From: Dyella choica
GTDB lineage: Bacteria > Pseudomonadota > Gammaproteobacteria > Xanthomonadales > Rhodanobacteraceae
Direction: 5' to 3'
NCBI RefSeq assembly: GCF_003977665.1
Contig: NZ_RYYV01000009.1
Location: forward strand, 1-64,000
DNA: 64,000 bases
Part shown: piece after piece, positions 1 through 8,661 of the stretch
Position numbering within the stretch: position 1 is the stretch's first letter
Layout of the letters: every line of letters starts with the position of its first letter
Position numbers and translations under genes: made by a program
The notes under the pieces: generated by a model
The model's database searches: none
What the model saw: only the letters and a program-made list of their open reading frames with translations
Told to the model about the DNA's origin: nothing

Positions 1-59
1 CATCAAGGCTCGCGATGGCCTCGCTCCGGCTGATGCACTTGGAGGTTGAATCTGCCGTT

Positions 60-108
60 ACTTTTCTTTGGGCCAGCAAAGAAAAGTGACTCGGTCGCTT
101 GCGACCGA
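60..108. repeat. Paired perfect hairpins (dispersed-repeat type)
   Basis: Two hairpins stand side by side. The first has 10-bp arms at 60-69 and 78-87 (ACTTTTCTTT / AAAGAAAAGT) with an 8-nt loop. The second has 8-bp arms at 91-98 and 101-108 (TCGGTCGC / GCGACCGA) with a 2-nt loop. No coding region covers them. From general knowledge, ACTTTTCTTT palindromes are frequent between genes in Xanthomonadales, so this is probably a dispersed repeat; I see no second copy in the window. Confidence 0.6.
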
Positions 109-166
109 AAGCGCCGCAGGCAATGTAGCCATCAGCGAAATGCAGCAATCGTGCGATTAGGGGGGT

Positions 167-184
167 GTTGGGGCACACCCCAAC
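167..184 (-). terminator. Possible terminator after the sensor kinase
   Basis: A perfect 7-bp stem (GTTGGGG / CCCCAAC) with a CACA loop lies 7 nt beyond the stop codon of the sensor kinase on its own strand. There is no clear T-run, so intrinsic termination is uncertain; it could instead only stabilise the mRNA end. Confidence 0.3.
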
Positions 185-190
185 CTGCTT

Positions 191-1477
191 TCAGCGCTCG
201 AAGACGATACTGGCAATTGCCCCATTGGCATCCGTGCGCGGCCTGATCGAAACATCCCAGCCGTAGAGTTCGCACAGGCGCCTCACGATCGCCAGTCCCA
301 AACCGGCGCCGCTGCCGCCGGCACCTTCACCACGGACGCCGCGCTGGAACAAACGTTCGGCATCCTCGGGCTTGATGCCCGGGCCGGTGTCGATCACCTC
401 GATGCGCCCTTTTTCCACCTGTACGGTTACCCGGCCCTCCAGCGTGTACTTGATCGCATTGCCGATCAGATTGGTGAGCGCCACCGACAATACGGACGCG
501 GGTGCATTGACGGTGACCGGAGCGTTCTGCGCCAACTCCACCTCGATAGGTTTGTCGCGGATCTGCGGACGCTGGCTTTCGATCACGTCGGCAGCGACCT
601 TGGCGACCTCGGTGGTTTCGCCACGAGTCGGACCGCGGCGCTCGGCACGCGACAGCAGCAAGAGCGCTTCGATCAGTTCCGTCGCCTGGCGCGACGCGCG
701 TTCGATGCGCTTCAGGCGCTCGCGCAGCTTTTCAGTGAGGTCCGGCGAACCTTGCAGCAGCTCGGTGGTGCTGGAAATCACTGCCAAAGGGGTGCGCAGT
801 TCGTGGCTGACATCGGAATTGAATTCGCGGTCGCGCTCGACCATCGCCGTGAGGCGCGTGGAGTATTCGTCCAGCGCCAAGGCGAGTTCCCCCACCTCGT
901 CGTCGGCAAAATGGGCTGCCAGCGGCTCGGCGCGCCCGGTCTTGCGGAAATCTCGCAAGCGCCGCGCCAGTTCGGTGACCGGCTTCAATACCTTGCGCGA
1001 CAGCCACAGGCCGATCGCCAGCGACAAAAGGCTGAACAAGATGACGGATGCGACCAGCGACGTGACGAGCTGACGCTTGCCCAGATCCTCGCGGCTGATG
1101 TCGTAACTGATGAAGCCGATCAGACCGTACTTGCGTGAAACAGCCAGCTTGTAATGCCTGGCGCGGCCATCCTTGTCCACGTCGTGCATGTCATACACGC
1201 CGGGGGCGAGGTTTTGCCAGCCAAGCGGTGCCCGGTAAACGGTACGGTCGCTAAACATCCAGGCATCGATCAGCCTGGAGCCAACCGGTTTGCTGGGGTC
1301 CGCGTGCGTGGACTCCACCGCCTGGTTGACGTCGCTTTGCAGGCTGGCATTGACCAGCTGATTCTCGACCTTGGCCCGCACGTACAACGACGCCATGGCA
1401 AACAGCGCGCTGAGGCCGAAACCGAACAGCGCGAAGGAAATCAACAGGCGGAACCGCAGCTTACGCCGGGACTGCAT
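191..1477 (-). CDS. Two-component sensor histidine kinase (QseC/PhoQ-like layout)
   Basis: Inner-membrane sensor kinase of 428 residues. A first membrane segment lies at about residues 9-31, a sensor region of about 100 residues follows, and a second membrane segment spans about 137-160, then a HAMP linker. The HisKA box carries the phospho-accepting His225 (SHELRTPLAV). The ATP-binding domain shows an N box (NLIGNAIKY), a G1 box (DTGPGI) and a G2 region (GAGLGLAIVRR). It overlaps the 3' end of the response-regulator gene by 17 nt, so the two are translationally coupled and surely partners. The stimulus cannot be deduced; the sensor domain has no motif I recognise. Phosphatase activity is likely by family but not visible. 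Confidence 0.93.
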   Translation of the reverse strand: MQSRRKLRFRLLISFALFGFGLSALFAMASLYVRAKVENQLVNASLQSDVNQAVESTHADPSKPVGSRLIDAWMFSDRTVYRAPLGWQNLAPGVYDMHDVDKDGRARHYKLAVSRKYGLIGFISYDISREDLGKRQLVTSLVASVILFSLLSLAIGLWLSRKVLKPVTELARRLRDFRKTGRAEPLAAHFADDEVGELALALDEYSTRLTAMVERDREFNSDVSHELRTPLAVISSTTELLQGSPDLTEKLRERLKRIERASRQATELIEALLLLSRAERRGPTRGETTEVAKVAADVIESQRPQIRDKPIEVELAQNAPVTVNAPASVLSVALTNLIGNAIKYTLEGRVTVQVEKGRIEVIDTGPGIKPEDAERLFQRGVRGEGAGGSGAGLGLAIVRRLCELYGWDVSIRPRTDANGAIASIVFER

Positions 1478-2147
1478 CCGGATCGACCATGCGGTAACCG
1501 ATGCCGTGCCTGGTATGGATCAGGGCTTTTTCGAACGGCTTGTCGATCGCCGCGCGTAGGCCGTGGATGTGCACACGCAGGCTGTCGCTGTCGGGCAACT
1601 CCTCGCCCCATACTTTCTGTTCCAGGTCCTGGCGCGTGACCACCGAGGGACTGGCTTCCATCAGCGCCTGCAGCAGCTTCAGGCCGATTGGATTGAGCTG
1701 GATGGATTTGCCGTCGCGGGTCACCGTGAGGGTGTCCAGGTTGTAGGTCAGGTCAGCCACCTTCAGCACCCGGCTCTGCGGGCCCTTGCCGCGGCGTGCC
1801 AGCACCTCCAGGCGTGCCGCCAGCTCCTGCAAGGCGAAGGGCTTGGTCATGTAGTCGTCCGCCCCGGACTCGAAGCCAGTGAGCTTCTGTTCAAGGGCAT
1901 CGCGGGCCGTCAGCATCAGCACCGGGGTCTGCTTGTGGGCTTCGTGGCGCAGCTTGCGGGCCACGTCCAGCCCGTCCATGCCCGGCAGGGTCAGATCGAG
2001 CACGATGACGTCGAAGTCATGCACCACGGCCAGATGCAGTCCGGTAACGCCATCTCCTGCAAAATCCACGACATGGCCACGATCTTCCAAATAATCGCCA
2101 ATATTGGTCGCGATGTCGCTGTTGTCTTCAATCACTAGAACGCGCAT
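1461..2147 (-). CDS. Two-component response regulator, OmpR/PhoB family
   Basis: DNA-binding response regulator of 228 residues. The receiver domain starts with MRVLVIEDNSD and has the acidic pocket (E7, D8), the phospho-acceptor Asp51 (VLDLTLPGMDG) and the conserved Lys in MTKPF. A winged-helix trans_reg_C domain fills the C-terminal half and ends with the typical LRVHIHGLRAAID...IGYRM pattern. The ATG at 2147 is chosen because GGAGAG lies 5 nt upstream and it gives the exact family N-terminus; an in-frame start at 2216 would add 23 unrelated residues. It is the first gene of the pair with the sensor kinase. Targets are unknown. Confidence 0.93.
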   Translation of the reverse strand: MRVLVIEDNSDIATNIGDYLEDRGHVVDFAGDGVTGLHLAVVHDFDVIVLDLTLPGMDGLDVARKLRHEAHKQTPVLMLTARDALEQKLTGFESGADDYMTKPFALQELAARLEVLARRGKGPQSRVLKVADLTYNLDTLTVTRDGKSIQLNPIGLKLLQALMEASPSVVTRQDLEQKVWGEELPDSDSLRVHIHGLRAAIDKPFEKALIHTRHGIGYRMVDPDAVPA

Positions 2148-2282
2148 GCGTCTCTCCGCTACGCAACCGGCACACAGGCCGGGGATGGGGCCAAGCTTAA
2201 CGAGTGCGCGGCGCAATTGTTAAGCGCCAGGCTGAACGTCGGCCTGCGGGAGGGGATGGGATGGGGCTCAAACCCAAGAAAA

Positions 2283-2321
2283 AGCCCGGATACGGCGACT
2301 GGACGTCGCTGCATCCGGGCT
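2283..2321 (-). terminator. Rho-independent terminator downstream of rimB-rimK
   Basis: Perfect 9-bp arms AGCCCGGAT (2283-2291) and ATCCGGGCT (2313-2321) enclose a second small stem (GCGAC / GTCGC). On the minus strand the stem is followed by a run of T residues (GGGCTTTTTC). It lies about 400 nt beyond rimK, past a palindromic repeat, and would stop leftward transcription before the two-component genes. Confidence 0.6.
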
Positions 2322-2425
2322 GAAGCTACTGCCCCGATACCGTCGTCTGCTGTCGCACTTGCGATTTGAAGTGGCGAGCAAACGAACAGTGACGCCTTTA
2401 TAGGGGCGAGGCGGTTACGCGGTAG

Positions 2426-2648
2426 TTAACGGGCTGTTGAGAAAACAGCCCGTTAATGCAGGCCATGGATGGCCTGCCGCGAATCAAGCACTGCAAGTGC
2501 TTGATTTAAGCGTAGCCGCGTTCGGACAAATCCGCATGGAGCGGATTTGGACAGCCGTAGGCTGGCCCGCAGGGCTTGCTCCAGGGATGGAGCAAGCACA
2601 TGTGCCGAACGCGGCGCGTTGAGAATGTGCAGGACAGCACTTTCTCAA
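2426..2648. repeat. Multi-hairpin palindromic repeat (family A, long copy)
   Basis: The 583-nt gap between the response regulator and rimK holds this element and the terminator at 2283; I see no gene there. Hairpins in order: 13-bp arms 2426-2438 / 2444-2456 (TTAACGGGCTGTT and its complement); an 18-nt palindrome 2459-2476 (CAGGCCAT GG ATGGCCTG); 11-bp arms 2482-2492 / 2496-2506 (AATCAAGCACT / AGTGCTTGATT); AAATCCGC / GCGGATTT; CTTGCTCC / GGAGCAAG. The last two are nested inside CCGCGTTCGG / CCGAACGCGG. TTGAGAAA near the left end pairs with TTTCTCAA at 2641-2648. The AATCAAGCA hairpin recurs at 24019, 46720 and 49492. Confidence 0.75.
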
Positions 2649-2730
2649 AACCTAAATACCGTCCCAGCACTCACAGCTTGCTTAATGGCGATACGCATCG
2701 TGACTTTGTATTCGCTACGTGAAAAGACGG

Positions 2731-3624
2731 CTACGCGCGTTTCGATGTCTTGGCGACATGCCGCTCCAGATGACGAATGATGTGCTCGGCCACGTTCACG
2801 CTCGAAGCCGCCTCGATGCCTTCCAGCCCCGGCGATGCATTGACTTCCAGCACCAGCGGACCGCGCTTGGAGCGCAGCAGGTCGACCCCCGCGATACCCA
2901 GCCCCAGGGCCTCGGCGGCATCTACCGAGATGCGCTTCTCGGCCGCGGTCAGTTTGGCCGCCACGGCGGTGCCGCCACGGTGCAGGTTGGCGCGGAATTC
3001 GCCAGCCACCGCTTCGCGCTGCATGGCCGCCACCACCTGTCCACCCACCACGAAGCAGCGCAGATCGCTGCCCTTGGCTTCGGCGATGAACTCCTGCACC
3101 AGGAAGTTGGCGTACAGGCCACGGAATGCCTCCACCACGCTTTGCGAGGCGCTGCGTTTTTCCGCCAACACCACGCCGGTACCCTGGCTGCCTTCGTTGA
3201 GCTTGATCACGTGCGGCGGATCACCCAGCAGATCCAGCACATCAGTGGTGTCATCCGGGTTGTCCCCAAACACCGTCACCGGCATGTCCAAACCTTTCGC
3301 GGCAAGAATCTGCAAGCAGCGCAACTTGTCGCGAGCCCGCAACACCGCGTCGGAGGAATTGGGCGTATACACCCCCATCATCTCGAGCTGGCGCAGCACC
3401 GCCGTACCATAGAACGTACTCGACGTGCCGATGCGCGGGATCGCCGCATCGATATCGTGCAAAGCCTTGCCTTTGTGGCGGATCTCCACCTCGCCCGGCG
3501 CAATGCGCACATAGCAGCGCAGCGGATCGAGCACGCGCACTACGTGTCCGCGCTCGCGTGCCACCTCGACCAGTCGCTGGGTGGAATACAAGCGCGCATT
3601 GCGCGAGAGGATCGCGATTTTCAT
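2731..3624 (-). CDS. rimK: RimK, ATP-grasp ribosomal protein S6 glutamate ligase
   Basis: 297-residue ATP-grasp ligase that, in the family, adds glutamates to the C-terminus of ribosomal protein S6. The N-terminus [18 protein letters not shown] is the classic RimK start. The ATP-grasp core shows the glycine-rich loop [11 protein letters not shown], the [17 protein letters not shown] segment and the metal-binding [13 protein letters not shown] near the C-terminus. Its start overlaps the stop of rimB by 4 nt (ATGA), so the two are coupled. In pseudomonads RimK is regulated by RimA and RimB and by cyclic-di-GMP; no rimA is seen here. Length is normal and no catalytic element is missing. Confidence 0.95.
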   Translation of the reverse strand: MKIAILSRNARLYSTQRLVEVARERGHVVRVLDPLRCYVRIAPGEVEIRHKGKALHDIDAAIPRIGTSSTFYGTAVLRQLEMMGVYTPNSSDAVLRARDKLRCLQILAAKGLDMPVTVFGDNPDDTTDVLDLLGDPPHVIKLNEGSQGTGVVLAEKRSASQSVVEAFRGLYANFLVQEFIAEAKGSDLRCFVVGGQVVAAMQREAVAGEFRANLHRGGTAVAAKLTAAEKRISVDAAEALGLGIAGVDLLRSKRGPLVLEVNASPGLEGIEAASSVNVAEHIIRHLERHVAKTSKRA

Positions 3625-4079
3625 GGCTTGGGCACCATCGTTTGCGTATGCGCAGGTTTGGGCAGGGTGTAGGAAAGCGCCGGATCGACCTTGAAGCGCC
3701 CGACCAGGGCGGTGCGCCCCAACAGCATGGGAAACAGCATGTGCCGACGATCCGTCAGGTTTATGTCAACTTCGAAACGCTCACCAGCCAGCATTACTTC
3801 GGTGCGGATGAACCAGCGTTCGCTGCGTCCACCGCCGGTATCGACTACCACCCGCCGGTCGCACGCCTGTGCCTCACACCGCACCTGTCGTATCGAGCGA
3901 CGGCCGAGTCCGACCACGAAACGCAGCCAGGTGTGCCCATCGCGGGTGAAGGCCTCCAGCTCGTCCACGTGCAACGAGCTGCTGCGCGCGCCGGTGTCGA
4001 GCTTGACCTTGAGCGAGGCAATACCGAACTGCGGCAATGCCAAGCGTTCCCGCCAACCGAGGGTGATCACGTCCGCCAT
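3621..4079 (-). CDS. rimB: RimB-like RimK-associated (ATP-dependent zinc) protease
   Basis: 152-residue protein of the family annotated as ATP-dependent zinc protease or RimB. The diagnostic [19 protein letters not shown] segment (about residues 23-41) resembles a retropepsin-like active site (DTGA), followed by the conserved [31 protein letters not shown] and LLGRTAL blocks. Known context: RimB modulates RimK and processes poly-glutamylated S6. Here it is the first protein gene of a rimB-rimK pair with a 4-nt overlap and lies 54 nt downstream of a tRNA-Gly gene in the same orientation. Confidence 0.85.
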   Translation of the reverse strand: MADVITLGWRERLALPQFGIASLKVKLDTGARSSSLHVDELEAFTRDGHTWLRFVVGLGRRSIRQVRCEAQACDRRVVVDTGGGRSERWFIRTEVMLAGERFEVDINLTDRRHMLFPMLLGRTALVGRFKVDPALSYTLPKPAHTQTMVPKP

Positions 4080-4133
4080 GTCAGCTCACGCTGTCGGGTT
4101 AGGAAAGTCTCGGAGGGAACCGGAGAGGGGGGA

Positions 4134-4207
4134 TGGAGCGGGTGAAGGGAATCGAACCCTCGTCAGTAGCTTGGGAAGCTACAGCTCTACCATTGAGCTA
4201 CACCCGC
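4134..4207 (-). tRNA. tRNA-Gly (anticodon CCC)
   Basis: The minus strand from 4207 to 4134 folds into a standard cloverleaf. The 7-bp acceptor stem is GCGGGTG / CACCCGC, the D arm carries AGCTCAATGGTAGAGCT, and the anticodon stem GTAGC / GCTAC closes the loop TTCCCAA, giving anticodon CCC (reads GGG, glycine). The T arm has GAGGGTTCGATTCCCTT. Discriminator T is followed by an encoded CCA. No intron or anomaly. Confidence 0.95.
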
Positions 4208-4421
4208 AGCGCCGGGCGATGGTAACCGGCGAATGCGGCTTTGGGAATCCTGGGCAGCGCCCCGCGTGCTTTTCATCGATACCAGCGACCTCGCAGTTAA
4301 ACCGCAGGCAACGGCCGTTCCCGCCCTAAGCGGGCGCTCATAATCCATGCGCAAGATGATCCCCACATACAGGGATGACGGCGGGCGCGACCGTTTCGCG
4401 TGCAGCGGCCTGGAGTGATTT

Positions 4422-6524
4422 ATGCGTAGGCTCAATGGTGTCGTGTCATCGGTGCGCGGCTGGCGCGCGCTCATGGGTGTTTTATTGCTGTTGTGGACCG
4501 GACTGGCCCTCGCCCAGTCCGACGATGGCCAAGGCAGCGATAGCGCGGACCCGCCGGCGCGGGTGGCGCGGCTTTCCTACACTTCCGGCGACCTGGGGCT
4601 GATGCCGGCGGGCGGTACCGAATGGGCTGCCGCCGACATGAACCGGCCGTTGACCAATGGCGACAAGCTGTCCAGCGGACCCGACGCGCGCGCCGAGCTG
4701 GAACTGGGCGGGGCCGCGTTGCGGATCAGCAACCAGACCGACATCGGGGTGCTCAATCTCAGCGACCAGATCGGTCAGTTCGAGTTGACGCAGGGTACGC
4801 TCAGCATCACGGTGCGCAACATCGATCAGGGCGCGAGCTACGAAATCGATACGCCAACCCTTGCGTTGGTGATCAATCAGCCCGGCACATTCCGCGTCGA
4901 CGTCGGTGCCAACGGCAACGGCACCTCGCTCACCGTGATCGACGGAGGCGGCATTGTCTACGGCGAAAACAACGCCCAGCGGGAAGTTTTCAGCGGACGC
5001 AGCTATCAGTTTGGCGATTCCTCGTTGAACGACATGACGGTAAGCGACATCGAGGGACGCGACGAATTCGACGCCTGGTGCAACGATCGTGATGCGCAAT
5101 ACGCCAATACCGCCGGCACGCAGTACGTGTCGCCCGACGTGGTCGGTTCGCAGGACCTGAACCAATACGGCGATTGGCAACAGGACGAGGATTACGGCAC
5201 CGTCTGGTATCCCACAACGGTGGTCGCCGGCTGGGCCCCGTATCGCCTTGGCCACTGGGTATGGATCGGTCCCTGGGGCTGGACCTGGGTGGATCAGATG
5301 CCGTGGGGTTTCGCGCCCTACCACTATGGCCGCTGGGTGTATCTGCACGAGCGGTGGGGCTGGGTCCCGTGCGCGCCACGCGTACGGCCGGTCTATGCAC
5401 CGGCACTGGTTGCCTTCGTCGGTATCGGCACCGGCGGTCCGGTGGGCTGGTTTCCGCTCGGTCCGCATGAGGTCTACAACCCGTGGTATCGCGCGTCACG
5501 CAACTATTACACCAACGTCAACGTCACCAATATCCAGGTCACTCGCAACATCAACCAGGTGACGGTGATCAACAACATCCACAACCAGTACGACCTCTAT
5601 CGCGCAGGCCGGCCGATGACCGGTGTGAACTATGTCAACCGCGCCGCGCCGCATGCCTTCACTGCCGTCTCCGCGCAGGACTTCGCCAGCGCACGGAACG
5701 TGCAAGCCAACCAAGTGCGCGTGGACCCGCAACAGCTCGCACGCGCGCCAGTAATGGCGGCCGCGCCGCTGCAGCGCCCCTCGTCGGCCAGCTTCGGCCA
5801 GCCGCGTGGCGAGAACGCGCGCCCGTTGCCGGCTGCCGGGTTCAATCGGCCGGTGGTGGCGGTACGTGCGCCAGCCGCAGGCGTCGCATTCCATTCAGCC
5901 CCGCCCTCCAATGTGAGGGTACTGAATGTGCAACCGCAGAACGCGCCCCGGGTGGTCTCGGGACAATCGTTCCCGCGCTATGGCACGCCGGCCCAGCCAC
6001 CCATTGCTCCGCGACCGGCCGCACCGGCTCTGCCGCAGGTGCCGCACTTCGCTCCGGCCCAGCAAATGCAGCAAGTCCAACAAGCGCCGCACTACCCGCC
6101 TGAACAGCCCGAGGTGCGGCAGGCTCCGCGTTCGCAACAGCCTGTCGTGCAGCAAGCGCCGCGCTACGAACCACAGCAGCCCACAATGCAGCAGGCGCCA
6201 CGCTACATGCCACCGCAGCCGTCCGTGCAGCAGCAGCAAGAGCGCGAGCGGCAGGCGATCCTCGAACAGGAACAACAACGCTTTGAGGCTGCGCAACGCA
6301 CCCACCAATACGTACCGGAACAGCAAGCGCCACGCCAGTACGCGCCGGCGCCTCGCGAGATGCCGTCCCAGCCGGCCTACCAGCCGCAGCCGTATCGCTA
6401 TCAGCCGCCGGAGCAGTACGCGCGACCGGAGATGGCTCGCCCCGTCGAGCAGCAGCCTCACCCGCAGGCTGCACCGCATCCACAGCATGCGCCCCCGCCC
6501 AGGAGCGATAACCAGCAGCACTAG
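4422..6524 (+). CDS. Secreted FecR-domain / DUF6600-like Trp-Tyr-rich protein
   Basis: 700-residue exported protein of unknown function. A signal peptide is evident (about residues 14-31, VLLLLWTGLALAQS). Residues of about 45-200 resemble a FecR-type beta domain (RVARLSYTSGDLGLM... SSGPDARAEL... QPGTFRVDV). A strongly aromatic segment (about 255-360) contains GHWVWIGPWGWTWVDQMPWG, GRWVYLHERWGWVP and GWFPLGPHEVYNPWY, the hallmark of DUF6600-type proteins. The C-terminal 200 residues are Gln/Pro-rich with loose repeats of QQAPRY and PQQP. GGAG lies 6 nt before the ATG. The stop codon TAG forms the first bases of the palindromic element at 6523. It is single-gene and plus strand; a role at the cell envelope is an inference from secretion and composition. 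Confidence 0.8.
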   Translation: MRRLNGVVSSVRGWRALMGVLLLLWTGLALAQSDDGQGSDSADPPARVARLSYTSGDLGLMPAGGTEWAAADMNRPLTNGDKLSSGPDARAELELGGAALRISNQTDIGVLNLSDQIGQFELTQGTLSITVRNIDQGASYEIDTPTLALVINQPGTFRVDVGANGNGTSLTVIDGGGIVYGENNAQREVFSGRSYQFGDSSLNDMTVSDIEGRDEFDAWCNDRDAQYANTAGTQYVSPDVVGSQDLNQYGDWQQDEDYGTVWYPTTVVAGWAPYRLGHWVWIGPWGWTWVDQMPWGFAPYHYGRWVYLHERWGWVPCAPRVRPVYAPALVAFVGIGTGGPVGWFPLGPHEVYNPWYRASRNYYTNVNVTNIQVTRNINQVTVINNIHNQYDLYRAGRPMTGVNYVNRAAPHAFTAVSAQDFASARNVQANQVRVDPQQLARAPVMAAAPLQRPSSASFGQPRGENARPLPAAGFNRPVVAVRAPAAGVAFHSAPPSNVRVLNVQPQNAPRVVSGQSFPRYGTPAQPPIAPRPAAPALPQVPHFAPAQQMQQVQQAPHYPPEQPEVRQAPRSQQPVVQQAPRYEPQQPTMQQAPRYMPPQPSVQQQQERERQAILEQEQQRFEAAQRTHQYVPEQQAPRQYAPAPREMPSQPAYQPQPYRYQPPEQYARPEMARPVEQQPHPQAAPHPQHAPPPRSDNQQH

Positions 6525-6825
6525 GGATGCTCTGATCTATTCCACGTACCCGTCACCGCACTGTATGCGCGTCTGGCTGCGCCCCAGGGGCGAAGGCAGA
6601 CTGGCTGTCTGTCTAGGCGCTGGGGCGCAGCCAGACGCGCATACAGTGCCGCCCGAAAGCGTGCGGCCCCAACATTTGGAATTTAAAGACGGGGTGACGT
6701 CCAGAAGGCCCGCAGGCCGTGCCCCGCGGCTTGAACAGACGGCCAGTCTGCCCTGTGCCGCGCGACACACCCTGCGGGCCTTCTGGACGTCATGCCGGGT
6801 GCGCGGAATAGATCAGAGCATCCCT
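6523..6825. mobile_element. 303-bp nested palindromic (MITE-like) element
   Basis: The ends are perfect 21-bp inverted repeats, 6523-6543 (AGGGATGCTCTGATC...) and 6805-6825. Inside lie two further perfect inverted repeats: 29-bp arms at 6559-6587 / 6620-6648 and 21-bp arms at 6696-6716 / 6771-6791. The two loops contain GGCAGACTGGCTGTCT and, on the far side, a near-perfect complement of it. No ORF of note. Just outside, 6829-6840 repeats the end motif, making a further 12-bp hairpin with 6811-6822. It fills most of the 356-nt gap between the DUF6600-like gene and thiS. Confidence 0.75.
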
Positions 6826-6880
6826 AGAGATGCTCTGATCCGGGCGGGATAAAGCGCAGGCCCGGCGCTACAATAGGTCG

Positions 6881-7081
6881 ATGCAGATCACCCTCAACGG
6901 CCACCCGCACGACTGCGGCGACACCCTCACCCTCACCGAACTGCTGCACGAGGCCGGCTACGCCGGCCGACGTGTAGCCGTGGAGGTGAATCAGGAGATC
7001 GTGCCACGCAGCCAGCACGGCGCCTACTCGCTGCGCCAAGGCGACAAGGTGGAAATCGTCCATGCCATTGGCGGCGGCTGA
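6881..7081 (+). CDS. thiS: ThiS, thiamine biosynthesis sulfur carrier protein
   Basis: 66-residue ubiquitin-fold sulfur carrier. It begins [12 protein letters not shown] and ends with the obligatory di-glycine tail (HAIGGG), whose last glycine is adenylylated and thiocarboxylated to donate sulfur to ThiG. The length is normal. It is followed 20 nt later by thiG, the usual partner. A TACAAT -10-like hexamer lies at 6869-6874, only 7 nt before the ATG, so a very short or absent leader is possible. I did not recognise a TPP riboswitch upstream; the space is taken by the palindromic element. Confidence 0.95.
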   Translation: MQITLNGHPHDCGDTLTLTELLHEAGYAGRRVAVEVNQEIVPRSQHGAYSLRQGDKVEIVHAIGGG

Positions 7082-7101
7082 GCGCGCCCCCATCCCCAAC
7101 C

Positions 7102-7902
7102 ATGAATATCAAGACTCAAGACACCGTCGACACCCTGGTCATTGCCGGCAAAAGCTATCGCTCCCGCCTGCTTACCGGCACCGGCAAATACAGGGATCTG
7201 GAAGAAACGCGCAGCGCCACCCTGGCCGCCGGTGCGCAAATCGTCACCGCCGCGATCCGCCGCGTGAACCTGGGCCAGGATCCCAACGCCCCCAGTCTGC
7301 TCGATGCCCTGCCACCCAGCGAGTTCACCCTGCTGCCCAACACCGCCGGCTGCTACAACGCAGTGGATGCGGTGCGCACCTGCCGACTGGCACGCGAACT
7401 GCTGGACGGCCACAAGCTGGTGAAACTGGAAGTGCTGGGCGACGAGCGCACACTGTTTCCAGACGTGGTGGAAACCCTCAAGGCCGCCGAGCAGTTGGTG
7501 GCCGACGGCTTCGAGGTGATGGTCTACACCAGTGACGATCCCATCCTGGCCAAGAAGCTGGAACAGATCGGCTGCGTAGCGGTGATGCCGCTGGCGGCGC
7601 CGATCGGCTCGGGACTGGGCATCCAGAACAAGTACAACCTGCTGGAGATCGTCGAGAACGCGAAGGTGCCGGTCATCGTCGACGCCGGCGTAGGTACCGC
7701 CTCCGACGCAGCCATCGCCATGGAGCTGGGTTGCGACGGCGTGCTGATGAATACCGCCATCGCCGGGGCAAAGGATCCGGTGCTGATGGCGCACGCCATG
7801 CGGCTGGCGGTCGAAGCCGGGCGTGCGGCGTTCCGTGCGGGACGGATTCCACGCAAGCGCTTTGCGTCCGCATCGAGCCCGATCGACGGAACGATTGGCT
7901 GA
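7102..7902 (+). CDS. thiG: ThiG, thiazole synthase
   Basis: 266-residue TIM-barrel enzyme that condenses deoxyxylulose 5-phosphate, dehydroglycine and ThiS-thiocarboxylate into the thiazole phosphate of thiamine. The Schiff-base lysine lies in [16 protein letters not shown]; the phosphate-binding glycine segments [12 protein letters not shown] and [31 protein letters not shown] are all present. It directly follows thiS in the same operon. Other thiamine genes (thiC, thiO/H, thiE) are not in the window. The C-terminus is a little long ([19 protein letters not shown]), as in other proteobacterial ThiG. Confidence 0.96.
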   Translation: MNIKTQDTVDTLVIAGKSYRSRLLTGTGKYRDLEETRSATLAAGAQIVTAAIRRVNLGQDPNAPSLLDALPPSEFTLLPNTAGCYNAVDAVRTCRLARELLDGHKLVKLEVLGDERTLFPDVVETLKAAEQLVADGFEVMVYTSDDPILAKKLEQIGCVAVMPLAAPIGSGLGIQNKYNLLEIVENAKVPVIVDAGVGTASDAAIAMELGCDGVLMNTAIAGAKDPVLMAHAMRLAVEAGRAAFRAGRIPRKRFASASSPIDGTIG

Positions 7903-7917
7903 CCCATTTGGCTTCCT

Positions 7918-7937
7918 CTCCCCTCCCGGGAGGGGAG
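7918..7937. repeat. Perfect 20-bp loopless palindrome in the trmB leader
   Basis: CTCCCCTCCC is followed immediately by its complement GGGAGGGGAG, 13 nt before the trmB start. It is purine/pyrimidine skewed and includes CCCGGG. It may be another dispersed palindrome or may influence trmB translation, since AGGGGAG lies near the ribosome-binding position. Confidence 0.6.
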
Positions 7938-7950
7938 TAGAGCGCTCTGC

Positions 7951-8661
7951 ATGACTGATTCCCCCGACCACGACAGCCACCACCTCCGCCGCATTCGCAG
8001 TTTCGTCCTGCGCGAAGGCCGCATGACCCCCGCCCAGCAGCGGGCTTTCGAAACGCATTGGGCGCGGTTCGGCATCACCTACAGCGGCAAGCCGCAGGAC
8101 TTCGACGCCCATTTCGGCCGCCGCGCGCCACGCGTGCTGGAGATCGGCTTCGGCAACGGCGAGGCGCTGGCCTGGGCGAGCGAGCACGACCTGGCGCGCG
8201 ACTACCTCGGCGTGGAAGTGCATGGCCCGGGGGTGGGCCGGCTGATGAATGCCCTGGCGGCGAGGGACGCCGGCAACGTACGCCTCTACAAGCACGATGC
8301 CGTAGAAGTGCTGGAGAACGAGATCCCTCCCGGCGCACTGGCCGAGGTGCGCATCTGGTTCCCCGACCCTTGGCACAAGAAGCGCCACAATAAGCGCCGC
8401 ATCGTGCAGTCCGATTTCGTAGCCCTGCTCGCCTCGCGCGTAGCTCCGGGTGGGTTACTGCATCTGGCTACCGATTGGGAGCCGTACGCCCAGCACATGC
8501 TGGAAGTGATGGAAGCCGCCCCAGCCTGGCGCAACCCGCTTGGACCCGGCCAGTTTGCCGAGAAACCGGCCTGGCGCATCGAGACACACTTCGAACGGCG
8601 CGGCTTGAAACTCGGCCACGGTGTGTGGGATTTGCTCTATAGACATCAACCTCGCGCGTAG
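7951..8661 (+). CDS. trmB: TrmB, tRNA (guanine-N7-)-methyltransferase
   Basis: 236-residue SAM-dependent enzyme that methylates G46 in tRNA variable loops. Seen: the N-terminal [22 protein letters not shown] typical of gamma-proteobacterial TrmB; SAM motif [14 protein letters not shown]; the family signature [17 protein letters not shown]; and the C-terminal [15 protein letters not shown] and [13 protein letters not shown] blocks. It is separated by 48 nt from thiG and may be co-transcribed with it. The stop codon TAG (8659-8661) forms part of the GTAG foot of a REP-like palindrome. Confidence 0.96.
   Translation: MTDSPDHDSHHLRRIRSFVLREGRMTPAQQRAFETHWARFGITYSGKPQDFDAHFGRRAPRVLEIGFGNGEALAWASEHDLARDYLGVEVHGPGVGRLMNALAARDAGNVRLYKHDAVEVLENEIPPGALAEVRIWFPDPWHKKRHNKRRIVQSDFVALLASRVAPGGLLHLATDWEPYAQHMLEVMEAAPAWRNPLGPGQFAEKPAWRIETHFERRGLKLGHGVWDLLYRHQPRA

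Noticed and set aside
372-1138. Long plus-strand frames opposite the sensor kinase
   Set aside because: They are shadows of the kinase codons (high GC third positions) with no ribosome site and no family resemblance; the minus-strand frame has complete HAMP, HisKA and ATPase motifs.
2437-2622. Small frames inside the palindromic repeat at 2426
   Set aside because: They consist of palindrome arms, so the peptide is a by-product of the hairpins, without ribosome sites.
4134-4207. tRNA-Gly as an attachment site of an integrated island
   Set aside because: No integrase, no direct repeat of the tRNA end and only housekeeping genes on both sides.
6881-7081. TPP riboswitch upstream of thiS
   Set aside because: The upstream sequence is the palindromic element, and I find neither of the conserved THI-box segments; no support.
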